This document shows positions 40,905 to 49,324 of a DNA stretch of 64,000 nt, one piece after another. Origin of the DNA: Parazoarcus communis (GTDB lineage Bacteria > Pseudomonadota > Gammaproteobacteria > Burkholderiales > Rhodocyclaceae). Each line of letters begins with the position of its first letter. Position 1 is the first letter of the stretch. Made by a program: the position numbers and the translations under genes. The DNA lies in NCBI RefSeq assembly GCF_003111645.1, contig NZ_CP022187.1, forward strand, positions 3,596,001 through 3,660,000, read 5' to 3'. Below the pieces are notes generated by a model. The model saw nothing but the letters and a program-made list of their open reading frames with translations, was not told the origin of the DNA and did no database searches.

Positions 40905-42311
40905 GTGGCGGTAAAGCGCAGCGTCAGCCTGCGGCGACGGGTTGCGGTCTGGTTGCTGCCCTCGCTGCTCGTGCTGCTGCTCATCAATGCCGTGCTCTCC
41001 TATCTGGGCGCGCTCGCCGCGGTCAATCGCGCCTACGACCGCTCGCTGACGGCCTCGATCCAGTCGATCGCCGAGCAGGTGCATTCGCTGGAGGGCACGA
41101 TCTCGGTGAACGTCCCGTATTCGGCGTTCGAGGTGTTCGACGAAGGCATGCAGGAGCGCATCTTCTATGCGGTGCTCGGCCCCAACGGCAGCCTGGTGAC
41201 CGGTTACGACGATCTCGTGCCGCCCGACGGTCTGGTCGACGACGGTCCGCTGCGCATCTTCGACAGTCAATACCGCGGCGAGGGCGTGCGCGTCGGTGCC
41301 ATCAAGAAGCGGCTGTACGACCCCGCCCTCGAGGGCGGCGATGCAGCAACAATCGTCTTTGCCGAAACGACCGAATCCCGCGTGACCCTGGCGCGGGAGC
41401 TGTTCTTCGACAGCCTGCGCCGTCAGTTGCTGCTGGTGGTGCTGGGTGCGGTGGTGCTGGTGTTCGTGATGACCTCCGCGTTCAGACCGCTGCTCGAATT
41501 GCGCGAAGCCATTCGCCGGCGGGACGAAGAGGATCTGACGCCGATCGTGGCTGACGGGGCGCCGAGCGAGGTGCGGCCCCTGATCGACGCCATCAATCAC
41601 CACACCGAGCGTCTGTCGGGCATGCTCGCCGCACGCCGGCGCTTTCTCGCCGATGCCGCACACCAGATCCGCACGCCGCTGGCCGTGCTCAGCACCCAGG
41701 CCGAGTATGGTCTCCGCCTCGACGACCTGACCGAGATCCGCCATGCCTTCAAGAGTCAGCTCGGTACCATTCGCAGCACGCGCAGAATGGCGGACCAGAT
41801 GCTGGCGCTGTCGCACGCCGAGTCGGTGGATCGCTCGGTCGAGGGGCTGCAGGCGGTGGATGTCAGCCGGCTTGCGCGCGAGGTGGCTGGCGAGCTGGTG
41901 CCCGTGGCGCTGCGCAAGCGCATCGACCTCGCCTTCGAGGACGGTGGCGAAGCCGTGGTCGCCGGCAACCTGCAGATGTTGCGCGAGCTGACCGCGAATC
42001 TGCTCGATAACGCGATTCGCTACAGCCCCCCCGATACGCAGGTGGTGATTGCCACCGGGGTCACGCCTGACCGCGTGGCACTGTGCGTCAGTGATCAGGG
42101 GCCGGGGATTCCGCCTGCGGAGCGGGGCAAGGTGTTCCAGCGCTTCTACCGAATTCTTGGGCAGGACAAGGCGCCGGGCAGCGGCCTGGGGCTCGCGATC
42201 GTGCGCGAGATCGTCCTTGCGCATGGCGGCAGCATCACGCTCGACGCTGGAGCCGATGGCCGTGGCCTGATGGTGCTGGCGGAGTTTCCGCGTGCGCAGT
42301 CCGCCGCTTGA
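40905..42311 (+). CDS. tctE: TctE-like sensor histidine kinase
   Basis: The 468-residue inner-membrane kinase has TM1 at about 15-38, a periplasmic sensor region of about 135 residues (including VPYSAFEVFDEGMQERIFYAVLGPNG, typical of TctE 2CSK_N domains), TM2 at about 175-192, a HAMP-like linker, H253 in DAAHQIRTPLAVL, then the N box (ELTANLLDNAIRYSP), G1 (SDQGPGIP), F box and G2 (GSGLGLAIV). The start codon is GTG at 40905. It should sense a carboxylate in the periplasm and phosphorylate TctD. Confidence 0.91.
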   Translation: MAVKRSVSLRRRVAVWLLPSLLVLLLINAVLSYLGALAAVNRAYDRSLTASIQSIAEQVHSLEGTISVNVPYSAFEVFDEGMQERIFYAVLGPNGSLVTGYDDLVPPDGLVDDGPLRIFDSQYRGEGVRVGAIKKRLYDPALEGGDAATIVFAETTESRVTLARELFFDSLRRQLLLVVLGAVVLVFVMTSAFRPLLELREAIRRRDEEDLTPIVADGAPSEVRPLIDAINHHTERLSGMLAARRRFLADAAHQIRTPLAVLSTQAEYGLRLDDLTEIRHAFKSQLGTIRSTRRMADQMLALSHAESVDRSVEGLQAVDVSRLAREVAGELVPVALRKRIDLAFEDGGEAVVAGNLQMLRELTANLLDNAIRYSPPDTQVVIATGVTPDRVALCVSDQGPGIPPAERGKVFQRFYRILGQDKAPGSGLGLAIVREIVLAHGGSITLDAGADGRGLMVLAEFPRAQSAA

Positions 42312-42319
42312 GCGCGGGC

Positions 42320-42347
42320 AAAAAAATCGGGGCGCCGAAGCGCCCCG
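42320..42347 (-). terminator. strong rho-independent terminator of the tctCBA operon
   Basis: CGGGGCG (42328-42334) and CGCCCCG (42341-42347) form a perfect stem with a 6-nt loop. Seven A residues at 42320-42326 become a U-run on the minus strand, so it terminates leftward transcription from tctA, 78 bp upstream. It may also stop tctE transcription from the other side. Confidence 0.85.
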
Positions 42348-42424
42348 AATAAGGATGTGCCGCAAGTTTGGACACGACACATCATTGCAGGCCTGACGGG
42401 GAGGAGGTCCGCCAGGCCATTGAA

Positions 42425-43933
42425 CTACGCGGCAGCCTGCGGGTTGCGGCGTGCATCGATCGCCTTCGCCAGACGGGGGCCGACGAGCATCGCGATTGCG
42501 GCTACCCACAGACCGATCGAGATCGGACTCGAAACCAGAATGTCGAGCTCGCCATTGCTGATCGACAGCGCCCGGCGCAGGTTCTGCTCCATCATGTCGC
42601 CGAGCACGAAGCCGAGGATGAAGGGCGCCATCGGGAAGTTCATCGCCCGCAGCAGGAAGCCGAAGCCGCCCAGCAGGGTGCCGACGATGAGGTCGAAGGT
42701 GGTGCCATGCACCGCATACACGCCGACCATCGACACCGCAGCTACGCCCGGTACCAGGACCCAGTTCGGGATCTGCAGGAACTTCACGAACAGCTTTACC
42801 AGCGGGATGTTCATCAGCACCAGCATCACGCTGCAGATGGCGAGCGAGGCGATCAGGCCCCACACGATCACCGGCTGGTCCTGGAACAGGGTCGGGCCCG
42901 GCGTGATGTTGTACAGCGTGAGTGCGCCGATCATCACCGCGGTGGTGCCCGAGCCAGGTACGCCCAGGGTCAGCATCGGGATCAGCGAACCGTAGGCCGA
43001 GGCATTGTTCGCCGCTTCCGGCGCTGCCACGCCGCGGACGTCGCCTTCGCCAAAGCTGTGGTCCTTGCCGGCCATGCGACGCTCCATCGAGTAGGTCATC
43101 GCGGATGCGATCGAGGCGCCTGCGCCGGGCAGCACGCCAACGAAGAAACCCACCACCGATGAACGCAGGATGGTCCACTTGGCGCGCATGAATTCCTGCG
43201 TGTTGAACATCGTGCGCCCGGTCACCTCGACCGGCTGCACGCCGCCATGATGGCTCTGCAGCATCAGCATCAGTTCGCTGACCGCAAACAGGCCGATCAC
43301 GACCACGATGAAGGGGATGCCGTCCGACAGATGGAGCAGATCGAAGGTGTAGCGATAGACGCCGCTGTTGGCGTCAATGCCCACGCACGACAGCATCAGG
43401 CCGATCAGCACGCCGACCATGGCCTTGAGCAGCGAGTCGCCCACCAGGCCGCCGAGGCAGGACAGGGCCAGCACCATCAGCGCGAAATACTCCGCGGGTC
43501 CGAACGCCAGCGCCCAGTTGGCGAGCAGCGGGGCGAAGGCGACGATGCCGAAGGTGGCGATGATGGCGCCGGTGAACGAGGCGACGGCCGAGATCGACAG
43601 CGCCGGTCCGGCCAGTCCCATCTTGGCCATCGGATAGCCGTCGAGCGTGGTCATGACCGCGCCGGCATCACCCGGTACGTTGATCAGGATGGCCGAGATG
43701 CGGCCGCCGAACTCGCAGCCCGAATACACTGCGGCGAGCAGGATCAGCGCCGACTCGGGCGGCAGTTTCATGGCGTAGGCGATGGGCAGCAGGATGGCGA
43801 CCCCGTTGATCGGCCCCAGTCCCGGCAGCATGCCGATGATCGTGCCCAGAAAGGCGCCGATCAGGCAGATCAGGAGATTGGTCGGGGTCCCGGCGACGGC
43901 GAAGCCGTCAAGCAGATGCGAAATGACTTCCAT
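42425..43933 (-). CDS. tctA: tripartite tricarboxylate transporter large permease TctA
   Basis: The 502-residue protein has about twelve membrane segments and the TctA signatures IGAFLGTIIGMLPGLGPINGVAILLP, YSGCEFGGRISAILINVPGDAGAVMTTLDGYPMAK and VGFFVGVLPGAGASIASAMTYSMERR. It is the proton-coupled translocation subunit. The start is 3 bp after the tctB stop. The substrate may be citrate, tricarballylate or another carboxylate; sequence alone does not decide. Confidence 0.94.
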   Translation of the reverse strand: MEVISHLLDGFAVAGTPTNLLICLIGAFLGTIIGMLPGLGPINGVAILLPIAYAMKLPPESALILLAAVYSGCEFGGRISAILINVPGDAGAVMTTLDGYPMAKMGLAGPALSISAVASFTGAIIATFGIVAFAPLLANWALAFGPAEYFALMVLALSCLGGLVGDSLLKAMVGVLIGLMLSCVGIDANSGVYRYTFDLLHLSDGIPFIVVVIGLFAVSELMLMLQSHHGGVQPVEVTGRTMFNTQEFMRAKWTILRSSVVGFFVGVLPGAGASIASAMTYSMERRMAGKDHSFGEGDVRGVAAPEAANNASAYGSLIPMLTLGVPGSGTTAVMIGALTLYNITPGPTLFQDQPVIVWGLIASLAICSVMLVLMNIPLVKLFVKFLQIPNWVLVPGVAAVSMVGVYAVHGTTFDLIVGTLLGGFGFLLRAMNFPMAPFILGFVLGDMMEQNLRRALSISNGELDILVSSPISIGLWVAAIAMLVGPRLAKAIDARRNPQAAA

Positions 43934-43936
43934 GAT

Positions 43937-44380
43937 TTACCCCAGTAGTGGCTTGAGCCAGAGGCCCGTCGGCAATACGACGTCCAGCAGCCGGTCGAAG
44001 ATCAGGAACAGCGATACGCCGAGCCCCGCGCCTGCGATCAGTGACTGCTTCCAGGTGCCGCCGAAAAAGCGTGCCAGCGGAATGCTCATGAGCGCGGTGG
44101 AAATGACGAAGCCCAGCTTGTCGAACAGGAACGCGTAGGCCAGGATCACCGCAAACATGCCGCCAACGCGCACCAGCGTGGGCGATGGCGCCCATTCGGT
44201 GGCCGGACGCTTGCTCAGCATCAGGCCGAGCGAGCACACGCCCAGCAGGGCGAAGACCAGCAGCGGGAAGGCACGGGGGCCCACCGGTTCATACGAGATC
44301 GGGGCCTTGAGGTCCCAACCGGAATAGATGCCGCCTGCAGAGAGCAGGAGCAGAAAAACGCCGAAAATGCGTTCGCTCAT
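43937..44380 (-). CDS. tctB: tripartite tricarboxylate transporter small permease TctB
   Basis: The 147-residue protein has four hydrophobic segments, and the opening MSERIFGVFLLLLSAGGIYSGWDLKAPISYEPVGPRAFPLLVFALLGVCS has the TctB YxPVGPRAFP motif. GGAGGACACC precedes the ATG, a strong ribosome-binding site. It sits between tctC and tctA. Confidence 0.9.
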   Translation of the reverse strand: MSERIFGVFLLLLSAGGIYSGWDLKAPISYEPVGPRAFPLLVFALLGVCSLGLMLSKRPATEWAPSPTLVRVGGMFAVILAYAFLFDKLGFVISTALMSIPLARFFGGTWKQSLIAGAGLGVSLFLIFDRLLDVVLPTGLWLKPLLG

Positions 44381-44478
44381 GGTGTCCTCCAGTCGCGTGA
44401 AATGGGCCCGTGTACAGTCGCGGGCACCGCCGTGGCGGTACCCGTCTGGTCAGCACACCGGGACCGGTACAGAGATGC

Positions 44479-45450
44479 TTACTGCGCGACCATCCCGAAC
44501 TCCTTGGCGAGTTCGGCGTAGTGCTTGACGCGTTCCTTCACGTAGGCGTCGAGCTTGGCGCCGGTGAGGTCGAGCGGGAACAGACCCTGGGTTTCACGCA
44601 GCTTGGCGAACTCGGGGGAGGCGAGCATCTTGTCGAAGGTTGCAACCCACCATTTGTAGTCGGCGTCGGAGACCTTCGGGCCCATGTAGTAGCCGCGGAT
44701 GATCGGCCACTCGACGTCGTAACCCTGCTCCTTGGCCGTGGCCACGCCACTCAGTTCGCCCGGCAGACGGTCCGCGGCCAGCACGCCCAGCACACGGATG
44801 CGCCCGCCCTTCATCTGCGCTGCCACTTCCGAAGCGTCGCCCGAATACACCTGGACGTGACCGCCCTGCAGTGCGGTCATGGCCTCGCCACCGCCTTCGA
44901 AGGCAACGTAACGCATGGTCTTGAAGTCGATGCCGGCCGCTTTGGCGACCAGCGCGGACTTCATCCAGTCCTGGCTGCCGACCGAACCACCGGCACCGAA
45001 CACGACCTTGCTCGGGTCGGCCTTGATCGCGGCCATCAGTTCCTTGAGGTTGGTGAAGGGTGAGTCGGCACGAACGATGATGGCACCGTAGTCGGCACCG
45101 GCCGAACCGAGCCACTTCACGTCGTCGACGCTGTAGCGGCCGAACTTGCCGATGGCCAGGTTGAGCAGCGAGCCACCGGAGAAGGCCACGATGGTGCCGC
45201 CTTCATCGGGACGCTGTGCGATCACGGTGTTGTAGGCAACCGCGCCGATACCACCCGGCATGTAGGTCACGCGCATCGGGGCATCGATGAACTTGCCGTT
45301 CTGCAGGCCACCCTGCACGAGCTTGCAGGTCAGGTCGAAACCGCCGCCGGGCTTGGCGGGCGCGATGCACTCGGGCTTCTCCGGCGCGGCGGCGTGGGCG
45401 CTGCCCAGGGCAAGGGTGGCGGCAATGGCAATAAGGGTCTTGTTAAACAT
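44479..45450 (-). CDS. tctC: tripartite tricarboxylate transporter substrate-binding protein TctC
   Basis: The 323-residue periplasmic protein has a signal peptide (LIAIAATLALGSAHAA) and the TctC/Bug pattern: ECIAPAKPGGGFDLTCKLVQ with the substrate-contacting GGGFD loop, VTYMPGGIGAVAYNTV, and VFGAGGSVGSQDW. It is slightly closer to the true TctC group than to generic Bug proteins. CGGAGGAG precedes the ATG. Predicted TctD repeats lie 84-102 bp upstream. Confidence 0.93.
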   Translation of the reverse strand: MFNKTLIAIAATLALGSAHAAAPEKPECIAPAKPGGGFDLTCKLVQGGLQNGKFIDAPMRVTYMPGGIGAVAYNTVIAQRPDEGGTIVAFSGGSLLNLAIGKFGRYSVDDVKWLGSAGADYGAIIVRADSPFTNLKELMAAIKADPSKVVFGAGGSVGSQDWMKSALVAKAAGIDFKTMRYVAFEGGGEAMTALQGGHVQVYSGDASEVAAQMKGGRIRVLGVLAADRLPGELSGVATAKEQGYDVEWPIIRGYYMGPKVSDADYKWWVATFDKMLASPEFAKLRETQGLFPLDLTGAKLDAYVKERVKHYAELAKEFGMVAQ

Positions 45451-45533
45451 CTCGGGTCTCCTCCGTTATGTAATCTCATCCAGCCGTCGCGCAAAGGGCG
45501 CTGACGACGCGTGACGGAAGATACGAGGCACTG

Positions 45534-45552
45534 CTTTCGATCTGCTTTCAGT
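45534..45552. promoter_or_regulatory. candidate TctD-binding direct repeats upstream of tctC
   Basis: CTTTC boxes at 45534 and 45545 repeat with an 11-bp period in CTTTCGATCTGCTTTCAGT. The sequence agrees at 15 of the first 17 positions with that at 40199-40217. It is placed as expected for an OmpR-family activator of tctCBA. Confidence 0.6.
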
Positions 45553-45782
45553 CTGAAAGAATCAGCGCGAACCCATCCTGCCGGCGAAGCAGGCCTCGCC
45601 GCGCCGGTCAGCATTCCGCCGCGCACGCGCCCGCCGCACCCGACACCCGGATCTCCCGTCACTGCCGCGCCACGGGACATTCGCGGCCCATCGTGGTGCG
45701 CATTCAGGCCTCAGGCCGCATTTTTGTGCATGAATCAAATATTCATACAGGTAAATCGTTGATTTTTCATATGGTGCTGACT

Positions 45783-45797
45783 TGGCACGGCTCCTGC
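45783..45797 (+). promoter_or_regulatory. sigma-54 (RpoN) promoter of glnK-amtB
   Basis: TGGCACGGCTCCTGC matches the -24/-12 consensus TGGCAC-N5-TTGC except for C in place of the first T of the -12 box. The GG (45784-45785) and GC (45796-45797) are exactly 10 bp apart. It lies about 55 bp before the leader ORF and 115 bp before glnK, consistent with NtrC-activated transcription under nitrogen limitation. I could not identify a convincing NtrC site by eye. Confidence 0.85.
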
Positions 45798-45833
45798 TTT
45801 TCATGTGAGGAAACATTTTTTCTTTACGCGTAA

Positions 45834-46250
<417 letters not shown>

Positions 46251-46260
46251 GGAGAACATG

Positions 46261-47652
46261 ATGCAAAAAATTTTCGCGCCGCTGGCGATGCTGTTCGCCA
46301 TGCTGTTCATGTCGCCCGCCTGGGCAGACACGGCCGCTGCACCGGTACCCGACAAGGGCGACGTCACCTGGCTGATCGTGTCGACCCTGCTCGTGGTGAT
46401 GATGGCTGCACCCGGCCTGGGGCTGTTCTACGGTGGCATGGTACGTGCCAAGAACATGCTCTCGGTGCTGATGCAGACCCTGGTGGTGTTCTGCATGCTC
46501 GGCATCCTGTGGGCGATCTACGGCTACTCGCTCGCCTTCACCGAAGGCAATGCCTTCATTGGCGGCTTCGACAAGCTCTTCCTGCAGGGCGTGACGGCGG
46601 ATTCTCTGACCGGCACCTTCAGCAAGGGCGTGGTCGTGCCCGAGTTCATCTACATCGCCTTCCAGCTCACCTTCGCTGCGATTACCCCGGCGCTGATCGT
46701 GGGTGCCTTCGCCGAGCGCATCAAGTTCTCGGCCGTGCTGGTCTTCATGGCGCTGTGGTTCACCTTCTCCTATCTGCCGCTGGCACACATGGTGTGGTTC
46801 TGGGCCGGTCCTGACGCCTATACCAGCGCCGAGGCTGCCGATGCCGCAACCGCGACGGCAGGCTTCCTGTTCCAGAAGGGTGCGCTCGACTTTGCCGGTG
46901 GCACGGTGGTGCACATCAATGCCGGTATCGCCGCGCTGGTCGCCGCGATCATGGTGGGCAAGCGGCTTGGTTACGGCCGCGAAACCATGGCTCCGCACAA
47001 CCTGCCGATGACGATGGTCGGCGGCTCGCTGCTGTGGGTGGGCTGGTTCGGCTTCAATGTCGGTTCCAACATGGAAGCCACCGGTGTCGCCACGCTGGCG
47101 GTCATCAACACCATGCTCGCAACCTGCGCCGCCACCTTCGCGTGGACGCTGACCGAGTGGGCGCGCAAGGGCAAGCCTTCAATGCTTGGCGCGATCTCGG
47201 GTGCGATCGCCGGTCTGGTGGTCATCACCCCCGCGTGCGGCTTCGTTGGCCCGATGGGCAGCCTGATCATGGGCGGTCTGGTCGGTGTGATCTGCTACTG
47301 GGGCGTCAATGGCCTCAAGCGTGCGCTCGGCGTGGATGACTCGCTCGACGTGTTCGGTGTGCATGGCATCGGCGGCATCGTCGGCGCGCTGCTGACGGGC
47401 GTGTTTGCCGCGCCTTCGCTTGGCGGTACCGGGGTGTGGGACTACGTCACCGACTCGGTCGCCGAGTACGACATGATGTCGCAGGTGATCGCCCAGGCCT
47501 GGGGTGTGGGTACAGCCGTGGTGTGGTCTGCCGTGGTGTCCTTCATTGCCCTGAAGCTGGTCGACCTGACCATCGGTCTGCGTGTCTCTGAAGAAGAAGA
47601 GCGCGAAGGCCTGGACATCAGCTCGCACGGCGAAACCGCCTATCACTCCTGA
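46261..47652 (+). CDS. amtB: ammonium transporter AmtB
   Basis: The 463-residue protein has a signal peptide (MLFAMLFMSPAWA) and eleven transmembrane helices, with GLGLFYGGMVRAKNMLSVLMQT, the twin histidines in VVHINAGIAALV and FGVHGIGGIVGALLTG, and the F-gate region. The periplasmic loop DKLFLQGVTADSLTGTFSKG is longer than in E. coli. A second ATG three bases earlier (46258) is possible, but the spacing from AAGGAG favours 46261. It imports ammonium and is gated by GlnK. Confidence 0.96.
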   Translation: MQKIFAPLAMLFAMLFMSPAWADTAAAPVPDKGDVTWLIVSTLLVVMMAAPGLGLFYGGMVRAKNMLSVLMQTLVVFCMLGILWAIYGYSLAFTEGNAFIGGFDKLFLQGVTADSLTGTFSKGVVVPEFIYIAFQLTFAAITPALIVGAFAERIKFSAVLVFMALWFTFSYLPLAHMVWFWAGPDAYTSAEAADAATATAGFLFQKGALDFAGGTVVHINAGIAALVAAIMVGKRLGYGRETMAPHNLPMTMVGGSLLWVGWFGFNVGSNMEATGVATLAVINTMLATCAATFAWTLTEWARKGKPSMLGAISGAIAGLVVITPACGFVGPMGSLIMGGLVGVICYWGVNGLKRALGVDDSLDVFGVHGIGGIVGALLTGVFAAPSLGGTGVWDYVTDSVAEYDMMSQVIAQAWGVGTAVVWSAVVSFIALKLVDLTIGLRVSEEEEREGLDISSHGETAYHS

Positions 47653-47668
47653 TCGCAACGCTGTTCGT

Positions 47669-47696
47669 GGCCTGCCGCCGGTATCGGCGGCAGGCC
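47669..47696. terminator. bidirectional hairpin terminator between amtB and the XRE-cupin gene
   Basis: GGCCTGCCGCCG (47669-47680) and CGGCGGCAGGCC (47685-47696) form a perfect 12-bp stem with loop GTAT. It lies in the 58-bp gap between convergent genes. There is no long U-run, so termination strength is uncertain. Confidence 0.65.
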
Positions 47697-47710
47697 GCAG
47701 GCATTCAGGG

Positions 47711-48304
47711 TCAGGCCGGGTTCGGGTACATCAGGATGCTCAGAAAGCGGATCGGGCACTGGATCATTCTTTCCGGCCCATGCGGAACCTCGCCATCGAA
47801 GGTGAGGGCGTCGCCCGGGTTGAGCACATAGGTGTGCTGGCCATGACGGTATTCGATGCTGCCCTCGAGCATGTAGATGAACTCGGTGCCGGGGTGCTCG
47901 AAGATCGGAAAGGTTTCGGATTCGTGATCAATCGTGATCAGGAAAGGTTCGAAGGTCTTTGTTGGCCCCTGGCCGTAAGACAGCAAATGGTAGGTGTGGC
48001 CGCGCTTCGTGCCGCGCCGCACCACTTCCATGCCGTCGCCCTTCGGCACCAGCTGGGCGCTGCCGGACGGAACGTCATAGCTCTTGAACAGCGTTGCGAG
48101 TGAAACACCCAGCGCCTGCGCAAGGCGGGACAGGGTTTCCAGGCTGGTCGCAGTCTGGGCGTTCTCGATCTTGGACAGCATGCCGCGGCTGATGTTGGCG
48201 AGCGTGGCGACGTCGGCAATCGTGAGTCCGTGCTTGAGCCGGATCTCGCGCAGCGTGTTGCCCAGATAGCGCTCGAGACTCCCCGTCGAGGTCGACTCGG
48301 ACAT
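47711..48304 (-). CDS. XRE-family regulator with C-terminal cupin domain
   Basis: The 197-residue protein has an N-terminal HTH_3 (LGNTLREIRLKHGLTIADVATLANISRGMLSKIENAQTATSLETLSRLAQALGV) and a cupin-2 domain (FPIFEHPGTEFIYMLEGSIEYRHGQHTYVLNPGDALTFDGEVPHGPE) whose His/Glu positions could bind metal or a small ligand. It diverges from purU-mgdABCD-gmaS, so it is the probable local regulator of methylated-amine use. Similar regulators precede many amine- and polyamine-catabolic operons. Ligand unknown. Confidence 0.87.
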   Translation of the reverse strand: MSESTSTGSLERYLGNTLREIRLKHGLTIADVATLANISRGMLSKIENAQTATSLETLSRLAQALGVSLATLFKSYDVPSGSAQLVPKGDGMEVVRRGTKRGHTYHLLSYGQGPTKTFEPFLITIDHESETFPIFEHPGTEFIYMLEGSIEYRHGQHTYVLNPGDALTFDGEVPHGPERMIQCPIRFLSILMYPNPA

Positions 48305-48327
48305 GTTTTCTCCTTTGAAAAACAGGC

Positions 48328-48369
48328 GTTTCCAGAATTATTGCATAAGGTCCGGAAACTCGGGTTTCC
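48328..48369. promoter_or_regulatory. candidate operator of the XRE-cupin regulator
   Basis: Three copies of the hexamer GTTTCC lie in the divergent intergenic region: GTTTCC (48328-48333), GGAAAC (48354-48359) and GTTTCC (48364-48369). The last two form a perfect inverted repeat with a 4-bp spacer. They lie just upstream of the predicted purU -35 box. Confidence 0.5.
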
Positions 48370-48384
48370 TGTGAAGAAATAAAG

Positions 48385-48413
48385 TTGACTTAGAAAATGC
48401 TGCTGTGCAGAAT
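48385..48413 (+). promoter_or_regulatory. candidate sigma-70 promoter for the purU-mgd operon
   Basis: TTGACT (48385-48390) and CAGAAT (48408-48413) are 17 bp apart. The -35 box is strong and the -10 box is 4 of 6. This is 42 bp before the purU start and just downstream of the GTTTCC repeats. Confidence 0.45.
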
Positions 48414-48454
48414 GTGAATCATTAGTTCGTCACATGAAACTTCAGAGGCCTTGC

Positions 48455-49315
48455 ATGTCACCACCGCGTCGCTACACCTTGTCGCTTTCCTGCCCGGATC
48501 GGGTGGGGGTCGTCGCCGCTGTCAGCAGCTTTCTCGCCGGCCACCAGGGCTGGATCACCGAGGCGAACCACCACGCGGACGTGGACGGCAAGCGCTTCTT
48601 CATGCGTCAGGAGATCCTGGCCGACTCGCTGCCCTTCGACATCGATGTGCTGCGCGAGAAGTTCGCGCCGATCGCACGTGAATTCGACATGGACTGGAAG
48701 ATCAGCGACAGCGCGCGCAAGAAGCGCGTGGTGGTGATGGTGAGCAAGCAGGAGCACTGCCTGTACGACCTGCTGTCGCGCTGGCATGCCGATGAGCTGA
48801 ACATCGAGATCCCGTGCGTGATCTCCAACCACGAGACCTTCCGCGGGCTGGTGGAGTGGCACGGCATTCCCTTCCATCACGTGCCGGTCACGCCCGACAC
48901 CAAGGCCGAGGCCTACGCCAGGGTCGAGGACCTGTACCGCGAAGCCGGGGGAGACGTGATGGTGCTGGCGCGCTACATGCAGATCCTGTCGCCGGGGCTG
49001 TGCGATCGCTACCCGGGCCGGATCATCAACATCCACCACAGCTTCCTGCCCAGCTTCGTGGGCGCCAAGCCCTACCACCAGGCCTATGAGCGTGGCGTGA
49101 AGCTGATCGGCGCGACCTGCCACTACGTGACCTCGGAGCTCGATCAGGGCCCGATCATCGAGCAGGACGTGATCCGCATCGACCACTCGGACGCACCGGA
49201 AGATCTGGTGCGCTACGGCAAGGACATCGAGAAAGCGGTCCTCGCCCGCGGCCTGCGCTACCACCTGGAAGACCGGGTGCTTGTGCATGGCAATAAAACC
49301 GTCGTTTTCCGCTAA
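48455..49315 (+). CDS. purU: formyltetrahydrofolate deformylase PurU
   Basis: The 286-residue protein has an N-terminal ACT domain (YTLSLSCPDRVGVVAAVSSFLAGHQGWITEANHHAD) and a formyltransferase-like catalytic domain with INIHHSFLPSFVGAKPYHQAYERGVKLIGATCHYVTSELDQGPIIEQDV, where the histidine and aspartate are catalytic. It hydrolyses 10-formyl-THF to formate and THF. At the head of the N-methylglutamate operon it serves as the exit for C1 units produced by MgdABCD and FolD. I chose ATG 48455, which has AGAGG before it, over an in-frame ATG at 48434. Confidence 0.94.
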   Translation: MSPPRRYTLSLSCPDRVGVVAAVSSFLAGHQGWITEANHHADVDGKRFFMRQEILADSLPFDIDVLREKFAPIAREFDMDWKISDSARKKRVVVMVSKQEHCLYDLLSRWHADELNIEIPCVISNHETFRGLVEWHGIPFHHVPVTPDTKAEAYARVEDLYREAGGDVMVLARYMQILSPGLCDRYPGRIINIHHSFLPSFVGAKPYHQAYERGVKLIGATCHYVTSELDQGPIIEQDVIRIDHSDAPEDLVRYGKDIEKAVLARGLRYHLEDRVLVHGNKTVVFR

Positions 49316-49324
49316 GGAACAGCC

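Noticed and set aside
40194-43178. Open frame of about 990 codons on the minus strand across tctDE and the tctA end
   Set aside because: It spans two recognised genes and a terminator and shows no domain.
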